Below, piece after piece: positions 53,239 through 64,000 of a stretch of DNA of 64,000 nucleotides. A program made the translations under genes and the position numbers. This stretch comes from Amnibacterium setariae. Its GTDB lineage: Bacteria > Actinomycetota > Actinomycetes > Actinomycetales > Microbacteriaceae. The DNA lies in assembly GCF_003581425.1 (NCBI RefSeq), contig NZ_QXTG01000001.1, positions 620,001 through 684,000 of the forward strand, written 5' to 3'. Position 1 is the first letter of the stretch, and each line of letters opens with the position of its first letter. Under the pieces are notes generated by a model, which worked only from the letters and a program-made list of their open reading frames with translations, had not been told where the DNA came from and ran no database searches.

Positions 53239-53784
53239 GTGGCCAGAGGCACGACCCCGAGGGACCGCTTCGACGACGTCCCCCTGGACCTCGCGCGCGT
53301 CGGCGCGCACCGGGCGCCCGTGCGGCGCCGCGGGTTCGCGACGTTCGCCTGGGCGGCGCTCGCCACCGGCGTGCTCGTCGGGCTCGGCGTCCTCGGCCTC
53401 GGCACGATCGAGCAGCGCGTCTCCGCCACCGGCGACACCGGGGGCGGCACGACGACCTCCGCCGCGGCCGCGCCGGCCGCGACGGTCGACCCGTCCGCGA
53501 CGGTCGTCGTGCTGAACGCGACCGCGACCACGGGCCTCGCCGCGAACGCGGCCTCGACCGCGCGCGCCGACGGATGGAAGGTGCGCTCCACCGCGAACGC
53601 CGACTCGACCGACGTGAAGGTCTCGACCGTCTACTACGGCGAGAAGTCGCAGCTCGGCGCCGCGCTCGGCCTCGCGAAGTCGCTCGGCATCGGCAAGGCG
53701 CCGGTCCGGTCCGACCGGTTCGACGTGCAGGGCGAGAAGCGCCTCACCGTCGTCCTCGGCGCGGACTTCGCGAAGGCCGCCTGA
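53239..53784 (+). CDS. LytR_C domain protein
   Basis: A 181-residue protein with one membrane span ([20 protein letters not shown], about residues 34-53) and an outer LytR C-terminal domain ([60 protein letters not shown]). GGAG lies four bases before the GTG start. Likely a cell-envelope protein related to the partner domain of LytR-CpsA-Psr enzymes, without the catalytic domain. Confidence 0.88.
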   Translation: MARGTTPRDRFDDVPLDLARVGAHRAPVRRRGFATFAWAALATGVLVGLGVLGLGTIEQRVSATGDTGGGTTTSAAAAPAATVDPSATVVVLNATATTGLAANAASTARADGWKVRSTANADSTDVKVSTVYYGEKSQLGAALGLAKSLGIGKAPVRSDRFDVQGEKRLTVVLGADFAKAA

Positions 53785-53815
53785 CCCCTCGTCGACGCGG
53801 GCACGCGACCGGCGT

Positions 53816-53831
53816 GTTACGGCGCGGTTAC
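53816..53831 (+). promoter_or_regulatory. GTTAC direct repeat upstream of cspA
   Basis: GTTACGG occurs at 53816 and 53827, exactly 11 bp apart, about 60 bp before a TAGATT -10 candidate (53893-53898) of the cold-shock gene. The spacing suggests a response-regulator site; I cannot name the regulator. Confidence 0.35.
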
Positions 53832-53948
53832 GGGCGTGTTGAGATGCGTGACCGGGGCCGCGCAGACCTCCCGCGGCGCTCCTCGCCGTCGCTAGATTGC
53901 GGTCACGCGAGCGGGGGACACCCCGCAGGAGGCAGGGAGCAGCACCCG

Positions 53949-54152
53949 ATGGCAAGTGGCGTCGTCAAGTGGTTCAACGCCGAGAAGGGCTACGGCTTCA
54001 TCACCGTGGACGAGGGCGGTCAGGACGTGTTCGTCCACTACTCCGCCATCGAGATGAACGGCTACCGCTCCCTCGCGGAGGGGCAGCGCGTCGAGTTCGA
54101 GGTGGGCACCGGCTCGAAGGGCCCGCAGGCCGAGGCCGTCCGCCCCGCCTGA
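53949..54152 (+). CDS. cspA: Cold-shock protein
   Basis: A 67-residue single cold-shock domain with both RNA-binding motifs, KGYGFITV and VFVHYSAI, after [12 protein letters not shown]. It binds single-stranded RNA and DNA and melts secondary structure. A short 5' leader of about 45 nt is expected from the TAGATT box. GGAGGCAGGGAG lies upstream. Confidence 0.95.
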   Translation: MASGVVKWFNAEKGYGFITVDEGGQDVFVHYSAIEMNGYRSLAEGQRVEFEVGTGSKGPQAEAVRPA

Positions 54153-54220
54153 GCCTCCGCCGACCTCCTCGGGTCGCGCCGGACGCCGTGTCCGCCTGCC
54201 GCGGACGCCCTCCGGCGCGC

Positions 54221-55970
<1,750 letters not shown>

Positions 55971-55989
55971 TCCAGCCCCAGCGAGTCCA

Positions 55990-56027
55990 GGAAGGGCCGC
56001 ACTCCCGTCAGGGGGTGCGGCCCTTCC
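55990..56027. terminator. Terminator after groEL
   Basis: A 17-bp stem, GGAAGGGCCGCACTCCC (55990-56006) and its complement with one G-T pair (56011-56027), loop GTCA, then GTCGTTCT. Confidence 0.9.
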
Positions 56028-56049
56028 GTCGTTCTCGGAGCGGGCGAGC

Positions 56050-56082
56050 GGTCTCGAGGCTCGCTGCGCTCGGACCTCGACA
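56050..56082 (-). repeat. 33-nt dispersed repeat, copy 10 (inverted)
   Basis: Reverse-oriented copy: GGTCTCGAGGCTCGCTGCGC at the left and ACCTCGACA at the right. It sits between the groEL terminator and the end of the WXG100 gene. Confidence 0.8.
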
Positions 56083-56103
56083 AGCGGGGCGCGGAGGGCG
56101 GGG

Positions 56104-56391
56104 TCAGCCGAAGAGGCGGGCGTTCGCGAGCTCCGTCTCGACGTACTGCTGCCCCGCCACGCGGAGCGCTCGGTCGATCGACGCGAGCACCTGCTCGACG
56201 GAGGTCTGCGTCGTCCGCCACTGCTGGACGACGCCCTGGAACGCGACGGCCGCGCCGCCCGTCCAGACGCCCTGCAGGGCGTCGAGCTGCCCGTGCAGCG
56301 CGGCGACCTCGCTCTGCAGGCGGGAGACGGTCGCCGCGATGGCGCCCGCGGCGGAGTCGACGGCGTCGCTGTCGACGGTGAACCGGGTCAT
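56104..56391 (-). CDS. WXG100-family protein (orphan)
   Basis: A 95-residue helical hairpin protein. The WXG turn is in LQGVWTGGAAVAFQGVVQQW, with helices SAAGAIAATVSRLQSEVAALHGQLDAL before it and TSVEQVLASIDRALRVAGQQYVET after it. WXG100 proteins are secreted by type VII (ESX) systems. No ESX component or partner is nearby. GGAGG lies five bases before the ATG. Confidence 0.85.
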   Translation of the reverse strand: MTRFTVDSDAVDSAAGAIAATVSRLQSEVAALHGQLDALQGVWTGGAAVAFQGVVQQWRTTQTSVEQVLASIDRALRVAGQQYVETELANARLFG

Positions 56392-56437
56392 GCTTGCCTC
56401 CTGACCGACCGGGCGGGTCCCGGTCGCGGACGGCACG

Positions 56438-58138
56438 TTAGGACGCGGCCTGCTGCTCCCGGTCGGCCGGCTCGTCCTGATCCGCTCCGGCGTCCTCCTC
56501 CTCGGTGGGGAGGAGGGGAAGCGCGACTCGGAAGGTCGCACCGCCGCCGGCGGTCTCGGAGATGCCGATGGTGCCCTGGTGGGCGCTGACGATGGCGGCG
56601 ACGATCGCGAGGCCCAGGCCGCTGCCGCCCGTGTCGCGGGTGCGCGAGGAGTCGGCGCGCCAGAAGCGCTGGAAGATCTTGTCCCGCACCTGCGGCGGGA
56701 TGCCCTCGCCGTGGTCGATGATCTCGAGCACCGCGACGCCGCGCGCCTTGTCGCCGTAGGTCGCGATCTCGATGGGGGAGCCGTCGGGCGTGAAGCGGAT
56801 CGCGTTGCCGATCAGGTTCGCGAGGACCTGCCGCAGCTTGTCCTCCTCCGCGAACACCACCGGCTTGGCCGTGCCGGTCGACATCGGCGCGGGCGCGTCG
56901 TCGACGGCGCCGTCGCGGGCGCGGCGCCGCGCGCGCATCAGCCGGGCGGAGGCGAGGCGGAGCGAGCCGGTGACGCTCGCCGCGTCCGAGCTCACGGTCC
57001 GGCGGAGCAGCCGGCTCGACGTGGTGCCGGAGTCGGACTCGCCCGTCTCGTCGGACACGGGGCGCAGGATCTCCACGGCGCCGGTCGGCTGCTCGGGGTC
57101 GTGGCCGATCACCCGGATCGGCCGGCTCGGCGCGAGCGCGCGGGCGTCGAGGGCGGCGTCGTGCGCGAGGGGCAGCAGCTCCACGACCGTGCGCTTCAGC
57201 TCGCGCGCCTCGTCGAGCCGTGCGAGCGCCAGCAGGTCGGCGACGAGCGCGCCGAGCCGCACGGCCTCGCGCTCGATTCGGTCCATCGCCTGGGCCACGT
57301 CCTCCCGGGACTGCAGCGCGCCCATCCGGTACAGCTCCGCGTAGCCCCGGACCGAGACGAGCGGGGTGCGCAGCTCGTGGCTCGCGTCGCCCACGAAGCG
57401 GCGCATCTGGTCGATCGTGCGCGCCCGGTCGGCGAGCGCGCCGTCGATCCGGTTCAGCATCCGGTTGAGGGACCGGTTCAGGCGCCCGACCTCGGTGTTG
57501 GGCGTCGTGTAGCCGAGGCGCTGCCCGAAGTCGCCGTCGGCGATCGCCGCAGCGGTCCGCTCGACCTGCTTCAGCGGTGAGAAGGTCGATCCCACGAGCA
57601 GCCGCGTCAGCACCCCGCCGACCACGACGACGGCGATGCCGAACACGAAGAACAGCGTGAACAGCTGCGCGATGAGGCGGTTGATGCTCTCGAGGGGGAT
57701 GCCGAGCACCGCGACCGTGCCGTCGTCGAGGCGGCTCGCGGCGATGCGGAACGCCGCGGCGTCGCCCTTGCGGACGGTGAACGGCTGCTCGAAGCGGTCG
57801 ACGTTCGCGGCGTCGATCCTCGGGATCGCGGGCGAGAACTCCTCCCAGCGCGGGTTCGTCTGGATCGTCGAACCGTCCCCGCGCAGGTGCGCGAACACGA
57901 ACTGCGTCGCGGTCGCGACCTCGTCGTTCTGCGCCGTCTCGGTCGTGACCGTCCGGAGCGTCTGCGTGATCTGCCGGTCGGCGTCGGTGATCAGGTAGTT
58001 GCGCAGGACCGTCATCACGCCGAACCCCGACACCACGAGGCCCAGCGTCAGCACGAGGACGGTGACGCCGGTGATCTTCGCGCGCAGCGAGATCCCGTTC
58101 CACCACTCCCCGACGGTCGCTCGCATGGTGCGGGTCAT
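56438..58138 (-). CDS. Sensor histidine kinase, PhoR/TcrY-like
   Basis: A 566-residue membrane kinase. Spans lie at about 22-45 and 155-180 around an extracellular sensor domain. A HAMP domain (185-240) is followed by the phosphorylation helix FVGDASHELRTPLVSVRGY with His254, and ATPase boxes NLIGNAIRFTPDG, IIDHGEGIPPQVRDKIFQRFWR and GGSGLGLAIV. Between the phosphorylation helix and the ATPase domain lies a poorly conserved insert of about 70 residues (352-425), Ser/Arg-rich. It is 52 bp downstream of its response regulator. Confidence 0.92.
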   Translation of the reverse strand: MTRTMRATVGEWWNGISLRAKITGVTVLVLTLGLVVSGFGVMTVLRNYLITDADRQITQTLRTVTTETAQNDEVATATQFVFAHLRGDGSTIQTNPRWEEFSPAIPRIDAANVDRFEQPFTVRKGDAAAFRIAASRLDDGTVAVLGIPLESINRLIAQLFTLFFVFGIAVVVVGGVLTRLLVGSTFSPLKQVERTAAAIADGDFGQRLGYTTPNTEVGRLNRSLNRMLNRIDGALADRARTIDQMRRFVGDASHELRTPLVSVRGYAELYRMGALQSREDVAQAMDRIEREAVRLGALVADLLALARLDEARELKRTVVELLPLAHDAALDARALAPSRPIRVIGHDPEQPTGAVEILRPVSDETGESDSGTTSSRLLRRTVSSDAASVTGSLRLASARLMRARRRARDGAVDDAPAPMSTGTAKPVVFAEEDKLRQVLANLIGNAIRFTPDGSPIEIATYGDKARGVAVLEIIDHGEGIPPQVRDKIFQRFWRADSSRTRDTGGSGLGLAIVAAIVSAHQGTIGISETAGGGATFRVALPLLPTEEEDAGADQDEPADREQQAAS

Positions 58139-58190
58139 TCTGCGCGGGGGAGGCGGTGAGCGCGCTGCACGGCCCCCCGGCCGCGGCGGT

Positions 58191-58895
58191 TCAGACCTTC
58201 GCCGCCTTCAGCATGTAGCCGAAGCCGCGCTTGGTCTGGATGATCGGCTCCGCGGAGTGCGCGTCGAGCTTGCGCCGCAGGTACGAGATGTAGGACTCCA
58301 CGATGCCGGCGTCGCCGTTGAAGTCGTACTCCCACACGTGGTCCAGGATCTGGGCCTTCGAGAGCACGCGGTTCGGGTTCAGCATCAGGTAGCGCAGCAG
58401 CTTGAACTCGGTGGGGGAGAGCTCGATCGCCTCGGACCCGACGGTGACCTCGTGCGTGTCCTGGTCCATGGTGAGCTCGCCCGCGCGGATGACGGCGTCC
58501 TCCTCGGCGTGCATGGTGCGCCGGAGGATGGCCTTGATGCGCGCGACGATCTCGTCGAGGCTGAACGGCTTGGTGACGTAGTCGTCGCCGCCGACCGTGA
58601 GGCCCGTGATCTTGTCCTCGGTGTCGTCCTTCGCCGTCAGGAACAGGATCGGCGAGGTGTAGCCCGACGCGCGGAGCCGCTTCGTGACGCCGAACCCGTT
58701 CATGTCGGGGAGCATCACGTCGAGGATGATCAGGTCGGGCTCCTCCTCGAGCACGGCGGAGATCGCCTGCGCGCCGTTGCTCACGGCGCGGACCGCGAAG
58801 CCCGCGAAGCGCAGGCTCGTGGTGAGGAGGTCCCTGATGTTCGGCTCGTCGTCGACGATGAGGATGCGCGGTTGCTCGGAGGCCATGGCGGCCAT
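58191..58895 (-). CDS. Response regulator, PhoP/TcrX-like
   Basis: A 234-residue OmpR-family regulator. The receiver carries IVDDEPNI, the phospho-acceptor Asp59 in LIILDVMLPDMNG and DDYVTKPFS. The winged helix reads LSPTEFKLLRYLMLNPNRVLSKAQILDHVWEYDFNGDAGIVESYISYLRRKLD. It most resembles mycobacterial PhoP. An ATG three codons in (58886) is an equally possible start. It pairs with the kinase downstream. Confidence 0.92.
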   Translation of the reverse strand: MAAMASEQPRILIVDDEPNIRDLLTTSLRFAGFAVRAVSNGAQAISAVLEEEPDLIILDVMLPDMNGFGVTKRLRASGYTSPILFLTAKDDTEDKITGLTVGGDDYVTKPFSLDEIVARIKAILRRTMHAEEDAVIRAGELTMDQDTHEVTVGSEAIELSPTEFKLLRYLMLNPNRVLSKAQILDHVWEYDFNGDAGIVESYISYLRRKLDAHSAEPIIQTKRGFGYMLKAAKV

Positions 58896-58960
58896 TCTCT
58901 GCGCGGTTCCTGAGCGCTTCCTGACTCTTCGTCGTGCGCGGTGATGGCGTCCGGCGAGGA

Positions 58961-59233
58961 CTAGCGACGACTGCGCTGAACGCCTTGGCGACGTGCACGA
59001 CGGACCGCGAGCACGACGAACAGCGCCACCACGAGCAGCAGCCCGATCGTCAGCCCGGGCAGCGGCACGAGCGCGAGCACGAGCAGGCCGCCGGAGCGGA
59101 ACGCGCTGCTCGGCACGCCGGCCGCCTGCAGGATCAGCAGGGCGATCACGGCGGCGGCGGACACGCCGATCAGGGTGAACGCGAGCGTGGCGAGCACCCG
59201 CTGCGCGCGGGGCGTCTCCGGGGCCTGCTCCAC
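58961..59233 (-). CDS. Two-span membrane protein
   Basis: A 90-residue protein with two hydrophobic segments (LATLAFTLIGVSAAAVIALLILQAAGV and GLLVLALVPLPGLTIGLLLVVALFVVLAV) and a basic C-terminus. It starts at GTG, eight bases after TAGGCT, so nearly leaderless. It lies upstream of the PhoP-like regulator gene on the same strand. Function unknown. Confidence 0.7.
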   Translation of the reverse strand: MEQAPETPRAQRVLATLAFTLIGVSAAAVIALLILQAAGVPSSAFRSGGLLVLALVPLPGLTIGLLLVVALFVVLAVRRARRQGVQRSRR

Positions 59234-59347
59234 GGGGCGCGAGCCTACCGGCCCGACGGTGCGCGGATCGGCCCCGGTTAGGATGGGTCGGCCGATTCCG
59301 GCCCGAACCGTCCCGTTCCGCACGAGCCCAGTCCACACGAGGTCACC

Positions 59348-59728
59348 ATGCCCACCGGCAGAGTCAAGTTCTACGACGACAGCAAGGGCTTCGGCTTCAT
59401 CACCGCCGACGACGGCCAGGAGGTCTTCCTCCACGCGTCCGCGCTGCCCGCGGGCGCCGTCGTGAAGGCCGGGACGAAGCTCGAGTTCGGGGTCGCGGCG
59501 GGCAAGCGCGGATCGCAGGCGCTCTCGGTCCGCGTGCTCGAGAACCCGCCGAGCCTGCAGCGCATGTCGCGGCCGTCGCCGGACGACATGGCCGCCCGCA
59601 TCGAGGACCTCATCAAGGTGCTGGACAGCGAGGGCGCGAAGCTGCGCCGGGGCAAGTACCCGGACGGCGCGCACGGCTCCCGCATCGCGGCGCTGCTGCG
59701 CCGCGTCGCCGACGACTTCGACAACTGA
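59348..59728 (+). CDS. Cold-shock domain protein with C-terminal helix
   Basis: A 126-residue protein. Residues 1-66 are a cold-shock domain (GRVKFYDDSKGFGFITADDG, VFLHASAL). Residues 75-126 form a helical extension (PDDMAARIEDLIKVLDSEGAKLRRGKYPDGAHGSRIAALLRRVADDFDN) that ordinary CspA lacks. It is two bases from the DUF3027 gene, a conserved actinobacterial pairing. Confidence 0.9.
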   Translation: MPTGRVKFYDDSKGFGFITADDGQEVFLHASALPAGAVVKAGTKLEFGVAAGKRGSQALSVRVLENPPSLQRMSRPSPDDMAARIEDLIKVLDSEGAKLRRGKYPDGAHGSRIAALLRRVADDFDN

Positions 59729-59730
59729 TC

Positions 59731-60309
59731 GTGCCGATCACCGACGAGGAGCGCGCTGCGCTGGCGCGCGCCGCGCTCGGCGAGGTCGTGGACCCGGCCG
59801 AGGTGGGCGACCTGATCGGCGCGGAGCGGCCGGAGCCCGGCGTCGTCGACCTCCGGTTCGCCTGCACGCTCGCCGCGTACACCGGCTGGTCCTGGGTCGT
59901 CTCGACCTCCGACCTCGAGGGCGTCGAGCCGACCGTGCTCGAGGTCGAGCTGCTGCCCGGCGACGGTGCGCTGCTCGCGCCGCCCTGGGTGCCGTGGGCG
60001 GAGCGGCTCGCGGAGTGGCGCCGTCAGCACCCGGACGAGCGGCACCCCGGCGAGGTCGCGGACGACGAGACCGCCGAGGACGACCAGGACGACGAGGACC
60101 GCGAGGACGACGACGCGGAGCTCGACGAGGAGGACCTCGCCGACGACGACGGCCTCGACGAGCTCGACGACGCGGAGCTCGAGGGCGCGCTGTCGCCCGA
60201 GGAGGCCGAGCAGGACACCGGCGACGTCGACGACGAGGATCCCGAGCCCGACGAGGCGGACGACGACGACCGCGCGCCGCGGCCCGCCGAGGAGGACCGC
60301 TCGCTCTGA
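59731..60309 (+). CDS. DUF3027 protein with long acidic tail
   Basis: A 192-residue protein. Residues 5-105 match DUF3027 (DLRFACTLAAYTGWSWVVST, EVELLPGDGALLAPPWVPWAERL). Residues 108-192 are more than half Asp and Glu and must be disordered. It starts with GTG two bases after the cold-shock gene. A tail of this type could mimic nucleic acid or bind basic proteins; no function is known. Confidence 0.85.
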   Translation: MPITDEERAALARAALGEVVDPAEVGDLIGAERPEPGVVDLRFACTLAAYTGWSWVVSTSDLEGVEPTVLEVELLPGDGALLAPPWVPWAERLAEWRRQHPDERHPGEVADDETAEDDQDDEDREDDDAELDEEDLADDDGLDELDDAELEGALSPEEAEQDTGDVDDEDPEPDEADDDDRAPRPAEEDRSL

Positions 60310-60359
60310 CGAGGAGCGGCCCTCACGGGCGGCCGCCGGATCGGTCGACGGAGGCGCGG

Positions 60360-61496
<1,137 letters not shown>

Positions 61497-61579
61497 CTAT
61501 TCGGACGCGGGGAGCGGCGCGGCCGGGCCCGTCGCCCCGCCCCCGTAGACTGAGGGACCGTCCGGAGAGGAGCGCTGCG

Positions 61580-62272
61580 GTGACGGATCTCGTCGACACC
61601 ACGGAGATGTACCTGCGCACCATCCTCGACCTCGAGGAGGAGGCGATCGTCCCGCTCCGGGCGCGGATCTCCGAGCGCCTCGGGCACTCCGGTCCGACCG
61701 TCTCGCAGACGATCGCGCGCATGGAGCGCGACGGGCTCGTCGTCGTCTCCGGCGACCGGCACCTCGAGCTGACCGAGGCCGGCCGGACGAAGGCCGTGCA
61801 CGTGCTGCGCAAGCACCGCCTCGCGGAGCGCCTCCTCAGCGACGTGATCGGGCTCGACTGGGAGTTCGTGCACGAGGAGGCGTGCCGCTGGGAGCACGTC
61901 ATGAGCGAGCAGGTCGAGGAGCGGCTCGTCGAGATGCTCGGCAACCCGACGGAGTCGCCGTACGGCAACCCGATCCCGTCGCTCGACGACCTCGCCGCCT
62001 CCCCGTCGCTCCGCTTCCTCGAGGGCGTCGTCTCCCTCGTGCCCCACGTGCAGACGCACGGCGGCCCGGTGCGGGTCACGATCCGCCGCCTCGGCGAGCC
62101 GGCGCAGTTCGACCCCGAGCTCCTCGGCGAGCTGAAGGCGACGGGCGTGCTGCCCGGTGCCACCGCGACCGCGTCGCCGACGGCGCGCGGCGTCCGCCTC
62201 GAGGTCGACGGCTTCGAGGACGCGCTCGACCTCCCCGCCGAGGTCGCGGTGCACGTCTTCGTCCAGCGCTGA
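61580..62272 (+). CDS. DtxR/IdeR-family metal-dependent repressor
   Basis: A 230-residue protein. The helix-turn-helix ([45 protein letters not shown]) and the metal-binding dimerisation domain ([42 protein letters not shown], with the Cys-Glu-His-Glu ligands) are complete, and a C-terminal SH3-like domain follows. It is an iron (IdeR) or manganese (MntR-like) regulator; the Cys in [10 protein letters not shown] favours the IdeR/DtxR type. GGAGAGGAGC precedes the GTG. TAGACT at 61546-61551 is the likely -10 box. Confidence 0.92.
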   Translation: MTDLVDTTEMYLRTILDLEEEAIVPLRARISERLGHSGPTVSQTIARMERDGLVVVSGDRHLELTEAGRTKAVHVLRKHRLAERLLSDVIGLDWEFVHEEACRWEHVMSEQVEERLVEMLGNPTESPYGNPIPSLDDLAASPSLRFLEGVVSLVPHVQTHGGPVRVTIRRLGEPAQFDPELLGELKATGVLPGATATASPTARGVRLEVDGFEDALDLPAEVAVHVFVQR

Positions 62273-62309
62273 CCGCGCCGCGCCGACGCCTCCGTCTCGA
62301 GGAGGAGAT

Positions 62310-62330
62310 CCTTCGATCTGAAGTCGAAGG
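62310..62330 (+). terminator. Small hairpin after the DtxR gene
   Basis: CCTTCGA-TCTGAAG-TCGAAGG, a 7-bp stem followed by TCTTCCC. A weak terminator candidate. Confidence 0.4.
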
Positions 62331-62414
62331 TCTTCCCGCGCGTCGCGCCGGTCGATCGTGAGCGCTTCGTTACCGTTCCTCTGATTCCGGGGGCACTCGC
62401 TCCCGGGCCGAGCG

Positions 62415-63248
62415 GTGCAGGGGGTGCGCGTGGGCGGGACGCCGGGGCTGGACGAGCCGAGATCGATGCGACGCGCGGCGAGCCGCTCGCCGCGCACGGA
62501 CGGCCGACCGGACGGCAGGGGCGCTCGCCGCGCTCCGGCCCCGACGACGGCAGCGCCCGCCGCAGCGGCACGGCCGATGCGCCGCTCCCGGTCGAGGATC
62601 GTGCTCTCGGCGCTCGTCATGACCTTCGCCGCCGGCCTCGTGGCGACGCTCGCCCTGCCCTCGTACGCGACGAACCCGAACCGCACGAGCGAGACCGATC
62701 TCGTCTCCGGCCGCCAGCTCGCGAAGCAGAGCGGCGACCAGGAGTTCGTCGCGGGCAAGGACGTCGTCGCGGCCGAGCTCGACCGCGACACCTTCAAGGC
62801 GACGTCGTCCGCGACGCTGCTGCGCCGCGCCTACGCGACCCAGTTCGCGTCCTACACCGGCCCGAGCGCCGCCGACTTCCTGAAGAACCCGGCGCACCCG
62901 GCCTTCAGCCTCGACGCGGTCTTCAGCACCGCGCTGCAGTACCGCGGCGTGCCCTACGTCTTCGGCGGCGCGGACCCGAGCGGCTTCGACTGCTCCGGCT
63001 TCATCATGTTCGTCTACGCCCAGTACGGCGTGAGCCTGCCGCACTCCGTGCACGCGCAGGATCAGATCGGCACGCACATCGCCCCGGCGGACGCGCAGAT
63101 CGGCGACGTCGTCGTGTTCAACGACGACTCGCACGACGGCTTCTACGCCGGCAACGGCATGATCCTGCACGCGCCGTACCCCGGCGCCCGGGTCCGCGTG
63201 CAGAAGCTGTGGACGAGCGACGTCCACTTCGTCCGCTTCGGCATCTGA
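62415..63248 (+). CDS. NlpC/P60 cell-wall peptidase
   Basis: A 277-residue exported protein with a long basic cytoplasmic N-terminus, a membrane/signal segment at about 62-83 ending LPSYA, and a C-terminal NlpC/P60 domain. Catalytic Cys193 lies in PSGFDCSGFIMFVYAQYGVSLPHSV, and His240 (DDSHDGFYAGNGMILHAP) is the second residue. It cuts peptidoglycan stem peptides. The GTG start is uncertain; ATGs at 62466 and 62577 are in frame. Confidence 0.9.
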   Translation: MQGVRVGGTPGLDEPRSMRRAASRSPRTDGRPDGRGARRAPAPTTAAPAAAARPMRRSRSRIVLSALVMTFAAGLVATLALPSYATNPNRTSETDLVSGRQLAKQSGDQEFVAGKDVVAAELDRDTFKATSSATLLRRAYATQFASYTGPSAADFLKNPAHPAFSLDAVFSTALQYRGVPYVFGGADPSGFDCSGFIMFVYAQYGVSLPHSVHAQDQIGTHIAPADAQIGDVVVFNDDSHDGFYAGNGMILHAPYPGARVRVQKLWTSDVHFVRFGI

Positions 63249-63613
63249 GCGCCGCGTGTGAACGGACCGTTACGGTCCGGTTCCACTTGCCGTTCGGCGC
63301 ACGCCTCCCTGCCGTCGTCCCTTAGCCTGGCGCTCGAAGCCCAGGCGGAGGGATCCGAAGATGGACGAGCGCAGGTACGGACGGTCCACGTCCGCCGGCC
63401 TGCCGCCGGTCCGCTCCCGCAGCGTCGACCACCATCGGCGCGTCTCACCGTCAGCGGTGCGCGAGGAACAGGGTGTCGTCCGTCGGACGGCGCCCTTTTT
63501 CGTCCCCGGGCGGCTCCCGCCCGGCCCGCGCACCGGAGCCCGCCGCGCCCGCGGCGGACCCGGCCCCGTTCGAACCCCTGCAAGCCGTGCAGGCCGCTTC
63601 GAGAGGAACGCCC
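63249..63613. other. 365-bp region without a supported gene
   Basis: It begins with a hairpin that should end the NlpC/P60 transcript. TAGCCT at 63324-63329 could be a -10 box for the HNH gene, giving a leader of about 280 nt, or for an untranslated RNA. Open frames here are Arg/Pro-rich and unconvincing. Confidence 0.5.
63261..63282 (+). terminator. Terminator after the NlpC/P60 gene
   Basis: AAC-GGACCG-TTA-CGGTCC-GGTT: a 6-bp core stem with a 3-nt loop extended by three more pairs across a one-base bulge. Confidence 0.55.
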
Positions 63614-64000
63614 ATGCGCACCCTGGTCCTCAACGCCGGATACGAGCCGCTCGCGGTGGTGTCCTTCAAACGGGCGCTCGTGCTCGTGCTGAACGGGAAG
63701 GCGACCGTCGTCTCGGCCGATGAGTCGCACCCGGTCTTCGCGACCTCCGGCTCCTGGGAGCGGCCGAGCGTCATCATCCTGACCCGCTACGTTCGGATGC
63801 CGGGCCTGAAGCGCGTGCCGGTCACGCGCCGGGGCGTGCTGCGTCGGGACGAGTTCCGCTGCTGCTACTGCGGCAAGTCGGCGACCACCATCGACCACGT
63901 GCTGCCCCGGTCCCGGGGAGGCGCGGACAGCTGGGAGAACCTGGCCGCCTGCTGCCTCGCCTGCAACAACACGAAGGGCGACCGGACGCCCGCGGAGATG
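63614..64000 (+). CDS. HNH endonuclease, partial (3' end outside window)
   Basis: 129 codons are visible, beginning MRTLVLNAGYEPLAVVSFKRALVLVLNGKA. The HNH domain has the zinc knuckles CCYCGK and CLACNNTKGDRTP with the catalytic TTIDHVLPRSRGG. This is the compact HNH family that is single-copy in most actinobacteria. GAGAGG seven bases before the ATG supports the start. The gene runs off the right edge. Confidence 0.9.
   Translation, partial: MRTLVLNAGYEPLAVVSFKRALVLVLNGKATVVSADESHPVFATSGSWERPSVIILTRYVRMPGLKRVPVTRRGVLRRDEFRCCYCGKSATTIDHVLPRSRGGADSWENLAACCLACNNTKGDRTPAEM

Overview
This is one stretch of a very GC-rich chromosome (about 73% G+C by eye). The gene content points to the actinobacterial family Microbacteriaceae. 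Markers are GlnR, SenX3-RegX3 next to PhoU, CarD, a fused IspDF, SigK-RskA, DUF222 HNH nucleases, DUF3263, DUF3027 and DUF4032 proteins, and many GTG starts. At least twelve genes have a TANNNT-like -10 box only 6-7 nt before the start codon, the layout of leaderless actinobacterial mRNAs. I see no integrase, transposase, CRISPR array or replication origin.

Layout. 1-9400: an accessory, regulator-rich stretch. It holds a partial bifunctional nuclease, OhrR, an esterase with a divergent TetR regulator over a tandem operator, an operon of a ribbon-helix-helix protein, a DUF4097 protein and a DrrAB-type ABC exporter behind helically phased repeats, a zinc alcohol dehydrogenase, and two paralogous small proteins. 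9400-13000: a ChrA transporter, a DUF222 HNH protein, dispersed 33-nt repeats and a small gene behind a LexA-like box. 13000-15100: an envelope cluster of aquaporin, Asp23-like and membrane proteins. 15100-22400: MarR, an MGT-type glycosyltransferase with TetR, a LacI-type protein without DNA-binding domain, membrane proteins and a GAF protein. 22485: tRNA-Lys. 23694-25090: SigK-RskA.

25196-42431 is largely the phosphate regulon: PstSCAB, polyphosphate kinase with a MutT1-like partner, PhoU, and SenX3-RegX3. PHO boxes (GTTCACC-like heptads every 11 bp) lie before pstS, before ppk and between phoU and senX3, so RegX3 probably controls uptake, storage and its own locus. GlnR, a YgfZ/FUSC/methyltransferase group and phosphoglycerate mutase are interleaved. 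43335-47316 is a housekeeping run (carD, ispDF, cysS, rlmB). It is followed by a DUF559 nuclease-like gene enclosed by two long hairpin elements.

48439-64000 holds a sugar-ABC ATPase, a DUF4032 protein, a DsbA-like protein, tRNA-Thr, MsrB, a LytR_C protein, two cold-shock proteins, CIRCE-controlled GroEL, an orphan WXG100 protein, a PhoPR-like two-component pair, DUF3027, SerC, a DtxR-type regulator, an NlpC/P60 peptidase and a partial HNH endonuclease. The most unusual signals are the heptad array before the RHH-ABC operon, the hairpin-enclosed nuclease gene, the LexA-box small protein, the dispersed 33-nt repeat family and the apparent CTG start of ispDF. All functions are inferred from reading the sequence; no search was run.
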